Shown here piece after piece: positions 13,859 through 19,206 of a DNA stretch of 19,206 nucleotides. The stretch is taken from the NCBI GenBank assembly GCA_910587445.1, contig CAJULE010000012.1, positions 1 to 19,206 of the forward strand, given 5' to 3'. Position 1 is the first letter of the stretch. Every line of letters starts with the position of its first letter. The position numbers and the translations under genes are program-made. This DNA comes from an uncultured Christensenellaceae bacterium (GTDB lineage: Bacteria; Bacillota; Clostridia; Christensenellales; Pumilibacteraceae). The notes beneath the pieces are model-generated. The model saw only the letters and a program-made list of their open reading frames with translations, was not told the origin of the DNA and ran no database searches.

Positions 13859-13891
13859 AAAAGCGGCATGATCGACAGTCATGCCGCTTTT
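13859..13891. terminator. Bidirectional intrinsic terminator
   Basis: Thirteen-base arms AAAAGCGGCATGA and TCATGCCGCTTTT flank a 7-nt loop, 8 bp after the padR stop. The A- and T-runs at the stem ends let it work for padR on the plus strand and for the tetR/ABC relic on the minus strand, whose last stop is at 13907-13909. Confidence 0.9.
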
Positions 13892-13906
13892 CGTTTATAT
13901 ATAAAA

Positions 13907-14181
13907 TTATCGATTTTCCGCCATAATCTGTTTGACAGAGATTTTGTTCACTTTATGAGTATAATAAATCATCGGCGCCGTACACGAAATCAGAAATGCC
14001 GCCAGCGTGACAAAAAAACACCGGAACATCGAAATTATACTTCGGGACTTCACTCACATCCGCAAAAATTATATTTATCATAATTTTCGGCAGACCGTAT
14101 TGATAAAGAGTTCCAAATACAAAACCCAACGCGGCAAACGGCGCGTAACCGCCGAACACCGCAATCGCGCGTTCACGCTTT
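13907..14181 (-). pseudogene. FtsX-type ABC permease remnant (C-terminus, frameshifted)
   Basis: Only the last roughly 90 residues of an MacB/FtsX-like ABC permease remain. One frame reads from KRERAIAVFGGYAPFAALGF through YNFDVPVFF. It continues the permease only if one T is removed from a run of seven Ts at about 14014-14020, because the next frame then gives VTLAAFLISCTAPMIYYTHK and VNKISVKQIMAENR before a stop at 13907-13909. The ending with a transmembrane helix and KVNKISVKQIMAE is typical of these permeases. The reading frame also differs from that of the ATPase fragment immediately upstream. The fragment has no start, and it is non-functional as it stands. The homopolymer makes a sequencing error possible for the frameshift, but not for the missing N-terminal bulk. 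Confidence 0.8.
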
Positions 14182-14349
14182 GCCCGAGTTTGCCTTTTCC
14201 AAACCCGACAATATACCGAGCAACGTCGATTTGCCAGAGCCCGAAGCCCCGAGAATGACGGCAAAATCGTTTTTTTCTATTTCGAGAGTGACGCCCTTCA
14301 GGACTTCCAATCCGTTATAAGACTTTTTTATACCCGAAGCCTTGATCAT
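14173..14349 (-). pseudogene. ABC transporter ATPase remnant (truncated after Walker A)
   Basis: This is the first 58 residues of an ABC ATPase of the MacB/LolD type. It begins with MIKASGIKKSYNGLEVLKG and contains an intact Walker A, GASGSGKST. Then the frame stops at ANSGKA. The Q-loop, signature motif, Walker B and switch histidine are absent, so it cannot hydrolyse ATP. It is joined directly to the C-terminal remnant of a permease, so an internal deletion has removed most of both genes. The start at 14349 has a GGAG site 7 nt upstream that lies inside the end of tetR, and only one base separates the two genes. This shows an original tetR-ABC operon. The ATG at 14376, further upstream, lies inside tetR and is unlikely. 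Confidence 0.85.
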
Positions 14350-14350
14350 T

Positions 14351-14923
14351 TCATTTCTCCGATTTGAATTTTCCAAACAGCGCAGTAAATACCCGCGTCA
14401 ACATATGATTGATTTGCGCCGAATCGAATTTGCATACATTTGTTACCGTCATTACGGCTACGCCGTGAGAAAATACCCATAAATCGAAATACAGCTCCTC
14501 CGCCGCTTCGACGCTTAAACCGTATTCATCGACTATCGAAGCCATTATACGGTCGTAATGCTCTTCGATACCCCGTAAAACATTTTTTATATTGGGTTTT
14601 TCCAATCTCTCCTTCATAAAAAGCAATCGAAAAAGCCTCGGTCTTTCGGTCGCGAAACGAATATACGCAAGTCCCACTCCCTTAAATGCGAGTCTTTGTC
14701 CAAGGCCCTCTTTTATATAGCTTCCGTAGACTGCTTTCGCCTGCTTATATACTTCGGTTATCACGTCTTCCATACTGTCGAAAACGGTAAAAATAGGTCT
14801 CGTCGAGCTTCCGAGCTCAGTACCCAAAGTTCGAGCCGTAAGGACTTCGAAGCCGTCACGCTCGACTATGCGCATGGCTGCGGAAACTATTTCTTCTCTC
14901 GTAAATTTTGCTTTAGGCGGCAT
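14351..14923 (-). CDS. TetR/AcrR-family transcriptional regulator
   Basis: This is a 190-residue ligand-responsive repressor. The N-terminal helix-turn-helix region (about residues 8-55: FTREEIVSAAMRIVERDGFE, then LTARTLGTELGSSTRPIFTVF) is the family's conserved part. The remaining all-helical domain is variable, as expected for ligand binding and dimerisation. The gene is intact although the transporter genes it once preceded are wrecked. Its upstream region has a strong promoter overlaid by one inverted repeat at the -10 box and a longer palindrome just downstream, fitting autorepression. The ribosome site is weak (AGCAGAAG before the ATG). Its present targets may be itself only, or genes elsewhere. 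The ligand is unknown. Confidence 0.92.
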   Translation of the reverse strand: MPPKAKFTREEIVSAAMRIVERDGFEVLTARTLGTELGSSTRPIFTVFDSMEDVITEVYKQAKAVYGSYIKEGLGQRLAFKGVGLAYIRFATERPRLFRLLFMKERLEKPNIKNVLRGIEEHYDRIMASIVDEYGLSVEAAEELYFDLWVFSHGVAVMTVTNVCKFDSAQINHMLTRVFTALFGKFKSEK

Positions 14924-14934
14924 GGCTTCTGCTC

Positions 14935-14956
14935 TTTTAAAACAATTGTTTTAAAA
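14935..14956. promoter_or_regulatory. 22-bp perfect palindrome, candidate TetR operator
   Basis: This is a perfect palindrome with its centre at AATT (arms TTTTAAAAC and GTTTTAAAA). It lies between the predicted transcription start of tetR and its start codon, and is an expected place for TetR-family autorepression. Confidence 0.6.
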
Positions 14957-14958
14957 CA

Positions 14959-14976
14959 TATGTGTTATTACACATA
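14959..14976. promoter_or_regulatory. Inverted repeat over the tetR -10 box
   Basis: The arms TATGTGT and ACACATA are perfect and separated by TATT. The repeat covers the -10 hexamer of the tetR promoter, so any protein bound here would block RNA polymerase. Only 2 bp separate it from the neighbouring 22-bp palindrome. Confidence 0.55.
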
Positions 14977-14995
14977 AAAGAAAGACGCCTGTCAA
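14967..14995 (-). promoter_or_regulatory. Promoter of tetR
   Basis: On the minus strand TTGACA (14990-14995) is followed by a 17-bp spacer and TGTAAT (14967-14972). The -35 box sits in the loop and 3' arm of the terminator-like hairpin that follows the TVP38 gene. Confidence 0.75.
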
Positions 14996-15009
14996 GCAAT
15001 TTCAGGCGT
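14977..15009 (-). terminator. Hairpin terminator after the TVP38 gene
   Basis: The minus-strand RNA forms ACGCCUG / CAGGCGU with an 11-nt loop, about 20 nt past the TVP38 stop, followed by CUUUCUUUU. The T-tract is interrupted, so it should be of moderate strength. It shares bases with the tetR promoter. Confidence 0.6.
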
Positions 15010-15029
15010 TCTCGGCAAAAATGCAACTA

Positions 15030-15974
15030 TCAATCTTCCGCGTCTCGACTATCGCTTTCTCCGTCCTGCGTAGGCTGCATTTTTGCCGCCTCGATGTCCG
15101 CACGACAGACGGATCTGTCGCGTTTACGCTTTGTAAAGAGGTGTTTTTTAAGTTTATTGAGGAGCAGGAACGCAACGAATGCCAAACAGAATAATGCGAT
15201 CCAAACGGGTATTCCCCAACCGCTGAAAGGTATTATCGATCCGCTTCCGAAAAAGCTGTAAAACGCTATCATAATAGGACGCGTAAGACATATTACGGTT
15301 ATGAAATACTTATAAGACATTGACGAAATGCCCGCGACAAGGCACAGCATATCGTCGGGAAAACACGGAAACAACATCATGAGTATAAATGCAAACCGCC
15401 CCTTCTCGTTAAGGAGCTCGGCGTATTTGTCCGTTTTTTCCTTTCCGACCATCCAGGTAACCAGCTTTTTGCCGAATATTTTTCCGAGAAGAAAGGCAAT
15501 CAGAGAGCCGATAATCGTGCCTATGGTAGACAAAATGAACGACGGCAACGCGCCGTAAATCGCTACGCCTATAAGCACCGTCACCATGGAAGGTATGGGC
15601 AAGACCACGACTTGGAAAACCGTAAGCAAAATAAAGACGATTATTCCCCACTGCTTTGTATCGAGAACAAACTGCTTGAGCACCTCGAAGCTCGTTATTT
15701 TATCGAGAACTCCCGTCAAATCGAGAATTATATATACCGCAAGAATTATTGCCGCGCCTACGATAGCGGTGAGCAACGCTTTGAAGATTGCCTCGTGCTT
15801 CAAATCGTTCACGCAAGCAATGGAAACACCCATACTCGCAAGCAAAGCAACTATTATGACAAGTATGTATTTGGGCAAATGAAACAAAAAAATATACGAT
15901 ATTACGGACATAGCTACACATAAAGCCACCATAATAATCTTCAATATCAATCTGTTTATACGCTTTTTATCCAC
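15030..15974 (-). CDS. TVP38/TMEM64 (VTT-domain) membrane protein
   Basis: This is a 314-residue polytopic membrane protein of the VTT/DedA superfamily. Two hydrophobic N-terminal helices (IIMVALCVAMSVISYIFLF, then ILVIIVALLASMGVSIACV) precede a third long helix. The VTT core follows from about residue 110, with VVVLPIPSMVTVLIGVAIYG, GTIIGSLIAFLLGKIFGKKL and FILMMLFPCFPDDMLCLVAG. The last helix is followed by a basic and then acidic cytoplasmic tail. Related proteins are implicated in lipid (undecaprenyl phosphate or phosphatidylethanolamine) scrambling or in DedA-like homeostasis, so a lipid role is a family-level inference. The start is a GTG with no clear ribosome site; an in-frame TAA four codons upstream rules out a longer form. 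It follows rnhA by 26 bp in the proC-rnhA operon. Confidence 0.87.
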   Translation of the reverse strand: MDKKRINRLILKIIMVALCVAMSVISYIFLFHLPKYILVIIVALLASMGVSIACVNDLKHEAIFKALLTAIVGAAIILAVYIILDLTGVLDKITSFEVLKQFVLDTKQWGIIVFILLTVFQVVVLPIPSMVTVLIGVAIYGALPSFILSTIGTIIGSLIAFLLGKIFGKKLVTWMVGKEKTDKYAELLNEKGRFAFILMMLFPCFPDDMLCLVAGISSMSYKYFITVICLTRPIMIAFYSFFGSGSIIPFSGWGIPVWIALFCLAFVAFLLLNKLKKHLFTKRKRDRSVCRADIEAAKMQPTQDGESDSRDAED

Positions 15975-16000
15975 AATTTTAGTTTATGCAGAGATTGGGT

Positions 16001-16447
16001 TTAATATAATGAGCGACATTTTTTAATTTCGGCTCTCGCCATCTCATCGCACCTGTTGTTGTAAAAATTATCGCTATGCCCCTTTACTTTAACAAATTCC
16101 ACCTCATGCTTGGATGCCGTAAGCAATAGATCCGTCCAAAGGTCTTTGTTTTTTACTTCGCCTTTATCGGAGGTTTTCCATCCGCAGTTTTCCCATTTAT
16201 CGACCCAACCTTTGTTTATGGCGTCCACGGCATATGCCGAATCACTGTAAACGGTCACGGCACATTTTTCTTTTAAGCTTTTGAGACCCTGTATAATGGA
16301 AAACAGCTCCATTCTGTTGTTGGTAGTGTAATTGTTATAACCGCTCAATTCCTTTATATGACCGTTGTATATGAGAACGACACCCCAACCTCCCATTCCC
16401 GGATTTCCGCTGCACGCCCCGTCGGTGTAAATGTCCACTTTTTTCAT
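16001..16447 (-). CDS. rnhA: Ribonuclease HI
   Basis: This enzyme cleaves the RNA strand of RNA:DNA hybrids, removing R-loops and primers. The 148-residue protein carries the full catalytic set D9 (IYTDGACSGNPG), E47 (NNRMEL), D69 (YSDSAYAVDAI) and D134 (NNRCDEMA). It also has the conserved histidine in VKGHSDN. Its length equals that of the classic bacterial enzyme, with no extra hybrid-binding domain. Its ATG overlaps the proC stop (ATGA), so the two are translationally coupled. There is no functional link between proC and rnhA that I know of, and the arrangement looks like a housekeeping operon. Confidence 0.97.
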   Translation of the reverse strand: MKKVDIYTDGACSGNPGMGGWGVVLIYNGHIKELSGYNNYTTNNRMELFSIIQGLKSLKEKCAVTVYSDSAYAVDAINKGWVDKWENCGWKTSDKGEVKNKDLWTDLLLTASKHEVEFVKVKGHSDNFYNNRCDEMARAEIKKCRSLY

Positions 16448-17268
16448 ATACTTTTCTCCAAAGCTTCGGAGCGTTTGACCGCTCTGTCGATAGCTTCTTT
16501 TACCGTATCTTCGAAATTCATTTCTTTAAGATAATTCACGCCCTCGATTGTGGTTCCCGCCTTGCTGCAGACCGATTCCGCAAGCGAAGAGATTTCACCG
16601 TCGAAAGCTCGTATATTCTCCATACTTCCGAGAATCGTCGCAAAGGCGAGTTCTCTTGCCGCATCCGCAGAAAAGCCGCATTCTATTCCTTTCTTTACGA
16701 AAGCGTCCGCAAACATGAATACGAACGCAGGACCGCTTCCGCAAAGACCCGTCACACTGTTCATCATGCTTTCGCGTATCTTATAGTATTCCCCGAATGA
16801 ACCTAAAATGTATTCGACATTTTTCTCCTCTTCGTCATTAAGTCCGTCGACGCAATAGCAATTCACCGAATATCCTACTTTTGCGTTCAAATTGGGCATT
16901 ACTCGCACTATTTTATCAGTCGTGTTTCCCGTAAAGCATTTAAGGCGTCGAATTGTTATTCCCGCCATAATGGATATAAACACCTTATTTTCAAAGTCAA
17001 GGTCTTTCAACACGGATTCTGCAGTCTGAGGCTTTACAGCCGAAATTATATAGTCGGAACAAGAAACGAGCTCGGCATTGTCGGTGAATGTTTCGGAAAC
17101 ATATTCCCTCACCTCGTCAAGCTTGTTCACATCGCAGTCTGAAACCGCCACGGAAAACTTTATTCCGTTTGCACGCATAGCGTGCTTGAACACGTCGGAC
17201 GAAAGCGAGCGCAAAATGGCTTTTGCCATATTCCCGCAGCCTATTATTCCGAGAACACATTTTTTCAT
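16444..17268 (-). CDS. proC: Pyrroline-5-carboxylate reductase
   Basis: ProC performs the last step of proline synthesis, reducing 1-pyrroline-5-carboxylate to L-proline with NAD(P)H in the cytoplasm. The 274-residue protein starts with the Rossmann motif GIIGCGNMAKAIL. It shows VKPQ, the mid-domain IMAGITI, and the C-terminal signature region GLCGSGPAFVFMFADA through CSKAGTTIEGV. An AAGGTG ribosome site precedes the ATG by 4 nt. It is the first gene of proC-rnhA-TVP38. No independent promoter is visible in the roughly 27 bp between its start and the terminator of tRNA-Trp. Expression may therefore depend on readthrough from the tRNA promoter, or on a promoter hidden under the tRNA. Confidence 0.96.
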   Translation of the reverse strand: MKKCVLGIIGCGNMAKAILRSLSSDVFKHAMRANGIKFSVAVSDCDVNKLDEVREYVSETFTDNAELVSCSDYIISAVKPQTAESVLKDLDFENKVFISIMAGITIRRLKCFTGNTTDKIVRVMPNLNAKVGYSVNCYCVDGLNDEEEKNVEYILGSFGEYYKIRESMMNSVTGLCGSGPAFVFMFADAFVKKGIECGFSADAARELAFATILGSMENIRAFDGEISSLAESVCSKAGTTIEGVNYLKEMNFEDTVKEAIDRAVKRSEALEKSI

Positions 17269-17294
17269 AATTCACCTTCGTTCTTTTTTCTTTT

Positions 17295-17331
17295 AAAAAA
17301 CACGAACACCGTATAAAACCCGATGTTCGTG
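17295..17331 (-). terminator. Intrinsic terminator after tRNA-Trp, possible gate for proC
   Basis: The minus-strand RNA pairs CACGAACA with UGUUCGUG (8 bp) across a 15-nt loop, and then has six Us. It begins 3 nt after the tRNA's encoded CCA and ends about 27 nt before the proC start codon. Confidence 0.85.
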
Positions 17332-17334
17332 CTG

Positions 17335-17409
17335 TGGCAGGGGAGACGCGATTCGAACACGCAACCTACGGTTTTGGAGACCGCTACTCTACCGTTGAGC
17401 CACTCCCCT
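17335..17409 (-). tRNA. tRNA-Trp (anticodon CCA)
   Basis: The 75-nt sequence folds as a complete cloverleaf. The acceptor stem is AGGGGAG/CTCCCCT and the D stem GCTC/GAGT. The anticodon stem GCGGT/ACCGT has loop CTCCAAA (anticodon CCA, tryptophan), and the T arm GCGTG-TTCGAAT-CGCGT is canonical. The discriminator is G, as expected for bacterial tRNA-Trp, and the 3' CCA is encoded. A good promoter precedes it and a terminator follows it. Confidence 0.97.
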
Positions 17410-17420
17410 AAACTGATGTT

Positions 17421-17449
17421 ATTATACTAAATACCGAAAACAAAGTCAA
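17421..17449 (-). promoter_or_regulatory. Promoter of tRNA-Trp
   Basis: On the minus strand TTGACT (17444-17449) and a perfect TATAAT (17421-17426) are separated by 17 bp. Transcription should start a few nucleotides before the mature 5' end at 17409. It is the strongest promoter near the proC operon and may also feed it. Confidence 0.85.
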
Positions 17450-17578
17450 CGATTTTAATGTCGTTTTACAATAAAAGAGCTTTTTTCCATATCAAAACAC
17501 GCCCATCCGCATACACCGTCTTTCGCATAGTCCTCACATAAAAATCTTTTCGTCATATTATGAAATAGAGGTTACGCC

Positions 17579-18643
17579 ATGGAAATCAGTCTCTGCATGA
17601 TAGTCAAAAACGAGGAACCCACGCTCGAAAAGTGTTTGACGTCGGTCGCAAGCGCTGTCGACGAAATCATCATTGTCGATACGGGATCTACCGATCGCTC
17701 AAAAGAAATAGCCCGAAAATTTACGGATAAAGTTTATGACTTCGAATGGGTGGACGATTTTTCCGCGGCGCGTAACTTCGCCTTTTCTTTGGGCACCAAG
17801 GAGCTTTTGATGTGGCTGGACGCCGACGATGTCCTCTCTCCGGGCGGAAGAAATAAGCTTATCGAATTAAAGCGGAACTTTCCCCGCGACGTATCGATAG
17901 TTTATATGCCTTACAACATTGCATTCGACGAACACGGAAAACCGACATTTTCGTACTATCGCGAACGCATAGTGCGCGCCGACGCAAAACCGAAATGGAT
18001 CGAGCCCGTGCACGAAGTGATCGACGCCAAAGGAAAAGCCGTATACAGCGATATTGCCGTAGAACACCGAAAAGTAAAAACAAATCCGAGCGGACGCAAC
18101 CTTCTGATAATGGAAAAACAACTCAAACTCGGCAATACGCTGTCGCCGAGATTGAAATTTTATTATGCCAGAGAATTGATGTTCGGCGGTAAAACGGACG
18201 AAGCCATAGCTGCCTTCAATTTATTCCTTGCCGACGAAAACGGTTGGTCGGAAAACAAAATTTGTGCCTGCAACGACCTCTCGTCATGCTATGAAGCAAT
18301 CGGGAAAAACGACAAAGCGCTCGAAGCGGCTTTAAAAGGTCTGACATACGACGTTCCTCGCAGCAAAACGCTTTGCCGCATAGCCGAGCTTTTCTTTAAG
18401 GCGCGCCGTTTCCATGAAGCCAAGTATTGGTATGAAGCTGCCCTTAACGCCCCGCATAGCCTAAATCTCGGATTTAACGAAACGGATTACGACGGGTATA
18501 TCCCTGCCCTTCAATTGTGCGTAGTGTACGACAAGCTCGGCAATAAAGAAAAAGCGATTTACTACAACGAGATCGCCGGAGGTTACAAGCCCGACTCTCC
18601 CGCGTATCTATACAACAAAAATTATTTTCAAACCACAAAGTGA
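17579..18643 (+). CDS. Family 2 glycosyltransferase with TPR-like C-terminus
   Basis: This is a 354-residue cytoplasmic sugar transferase. The GT2 (GT-A fold) domain spans about 1-170. It has SLCMIVKNEE, the nucleotide-binding stretch EIIIVDTGSTDRS, the metal site LDADD (D81, D83, D84) and EPVHEVID. The remainder is helical with tetratricopeptide-like repeats (for example FYYARELMFGGKTDEAIAAF and NDLSSCYEAIGKNDKALEAA). This is the layout of peptide-modifying glycosyltransferases such as SunS. AGAGG lies before the ATG. Its stop codon is part of the ribosome site for the collagen-like gene 10 nt downstream, and that protein is rich in Gly-X-Thr. By analogy with BclA-type spore glycoproteins and their linked transferases, the likely acceptors are those threonines. 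The sugar and spore role are inference. Confidence 0.9.
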   Translation: MEISLCMIVKNEEPTLEKCLTSVASAVDEIIIVDTGSTDRSKEIARKFTDKVYDFEWVDDFSAARNFAFSLGTKELLMWLDADDVLSPGGRNKLIELKRNFPRDVSIVYMPYNIAFDEHGKPTFSYYRERIVRADAKPKWIEPVHEVIDAKGKAVYSDIAVEHRKVKTNPSGRNLLIMEKQLKLGNTLSPRLKFYYARELMFGGKTDEAIAAFNLFLADENGWSENKICACNDLSSCYEAIGKNDKALEAALKGLTYDVPRSKTLCRIAELFFKARRFHEAKYWYEAALNAPHSLNLGFNETDYDGYIPALQLCVVYDKLGNKEKAIYYNEIAGGYKPDSPAYLYNKNYFQTTK

Positions 18644-18653
18644 GGATAAAGAA

Positions 18654-19206
18654 ATGGCATACTTTTTCAACAGACAAAACAATTGCTGTCGGCCGACATG
18701 CTGCCGTCCGAACAACTGTTGTCAGCCTAAACCCGATTGTCCTTGTCCGCTCCCTCCCATTCCACCGACAGGCGGAATAACCGGGCCAACAGGTCCTACG
18801 GGTCCCACCGGTCCCATGGGCGCAACAGGCGCCAACGGCGCTCCCGGTGCGACCGGTCCCATGGGCGCGACAGGCCCCACGGGAGCTAACGGCATAACAG
18901 GTCCCACCGGCGTGACGGGCGCTATGGGCGCAACAGGTCCCACCGGTCCGAGAGGAGCAACGGGCGCAACAGGCGCGACAGGTTCCACAGGTGCAACAGG
19001 TCCTATCGGAGCGACGGGCGCGAACGGCGCGACGGGCGCAACGGGTCCCATCGGTCCGACCGGCCCCACGGGTGCCGACGGCATGGCAGGCGCTACGGGT
19101 GCAACAGGTGCAACGGGCGCGGACGGCGCCGTCGGTCCGACGGGTCCCACAGGTGCAACAGGCGCCGACGGTGCTACGGGCCCCACGGGTCCCGTCGGAG
19201 CAACAG
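18654..19206 (+). CDS. Collagen-like Gly-X-Thr repeat protein with Cys-rich head (partial)
   Basis: A frame opens at ATG 18654 and is still open at the window edge (184 complete codons). Residues 1-40 are MAYFFNRQNN followed by a cysteine/proline segment with CC pairs at 11-12, 16-17 and 22-23, then C29 and C31. From residue 41 there are 48 uninterrupted Gly-X-Y triplets, 32 of them ending in Thr (mostly GAT and GPT), with no break in phase. This is a bacterial collagen triple-helix sequence like those in spore-surface glycoproteins. The C-terminal domain lies outside. There is no signal peptide, which fits assembly on a spore within the mother cell. GAGGA lies 7 nt before the ATG and overlaps the upstream stop. 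An antisense reading of the repeat also stays open and is not a gene. Exosporium location is inference. Confidence 0.9.
   Translation, partial: MAYFFNRQNNCCRPTCCRPNNCCQPKPDCPCPLPPIPPTGGITGPTGPTGPTGPMGATGANGAPGATGPMGATGPTGANGITGPTGVTGAMGATGPTGPRGATGATGATGSTGATGPIGATGANGATGATGPIGPTGPTGADGMAGATGATGATGADGAVGPTGPTGATGADGATGPTGPVGAT

Noticed and set aside
18722..19186. A minus-strand open frame made of APVAPVGP-like repeats.
   Set aside because: It is the reverse complement of the Gly-X-Thr collagen repeats, which lack stop codons on either strand. The plus-strand gene has a ribosome site, a start and the correct Gly periodicity.

Overview
The window looks like a chromosomal segment from an anaerobic, fermentative Bacillota, most likely an uncultured gut-type Clostridia lineage. 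The basis is the gene content (Rex with AdhE, a rhodanese-less ThiI paired with a cysteine desulfurase, a Fat-type acyl-ACP thioesterase, PadR and TetR regulators, a collagen-like protein beside a glycosyltransferase), strong purine-rich Shine-Dalgarno sites and canonical TTGACA/TATAAT promoters. No phage, integrase or transposase gene is visible. Genus-level placement cannot be made from the sequence alone.

Layout. At 1-675 (+) lies the C-terminal part of a penicillin-binding protein, which runs convergently into a minus-strand operon (4668 down to 631): response regulator, sensor histidine kinase, NifS-type cysteine desulfurase and ThiI. Its leader (about 4690-4949) is built from two tandem copies of a 125/126-bp element that folds into a junction of four contiguous helices. 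Upstream, read leftward, is rex (9117-8458), adhE (8412-5803) and an APH-fold kinase (5789-5037), ending at an intrinsic terminator. Next is another minus-strand operon: acyl-ACP thioesterase, YgjP/SprT-like zinc metalloprotease and a WG-repeat lipoprotein (11900 down to 9204), the genes overlapping by 8 and 4 nt.

Facing it is a plus-strand gene (12066-13850) for a PadR regulator carrying a long acidic linker and four C-terminal membrane segments. A bidirectional terminator separates this from a decayed TetR-controlled ABC transporter: tetR is intact, the ATPase stops just after Walker A, and only a frameshifted permease C-terminus remains. A TVP38/VTT membrane protein, rnhA and proC form a further minus-strand operon (17268 down to 15030), sitting directly behind tRNA-Trp and its terminator. 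At the right edge (+) are a family 2 glycosyltransferase with TPR-like repeats and, 10 nt later, a collagen-like protein with a cysteine-rich N-terminus that runs off the window.

How the genes work together. ThiI and the desulfurase form the 4-thiouridine tRNA sulfuration pair. Rex and AdhE link NADH/NAD+ balance to ethanol production. The glycosyltransferase probably decorates the threonine-rich Gly-X-Thr repeats of its neighbour. The most unusual items are the tandem junction-forming repeat, the membrane-attached PadR protein, the glycosyltransferase/collagen pair with an eight-cysteine head, the tRNA-Trp terminator that may gate proC, and the relic ABC transporter behind an intact operator-rich tetR promoter.
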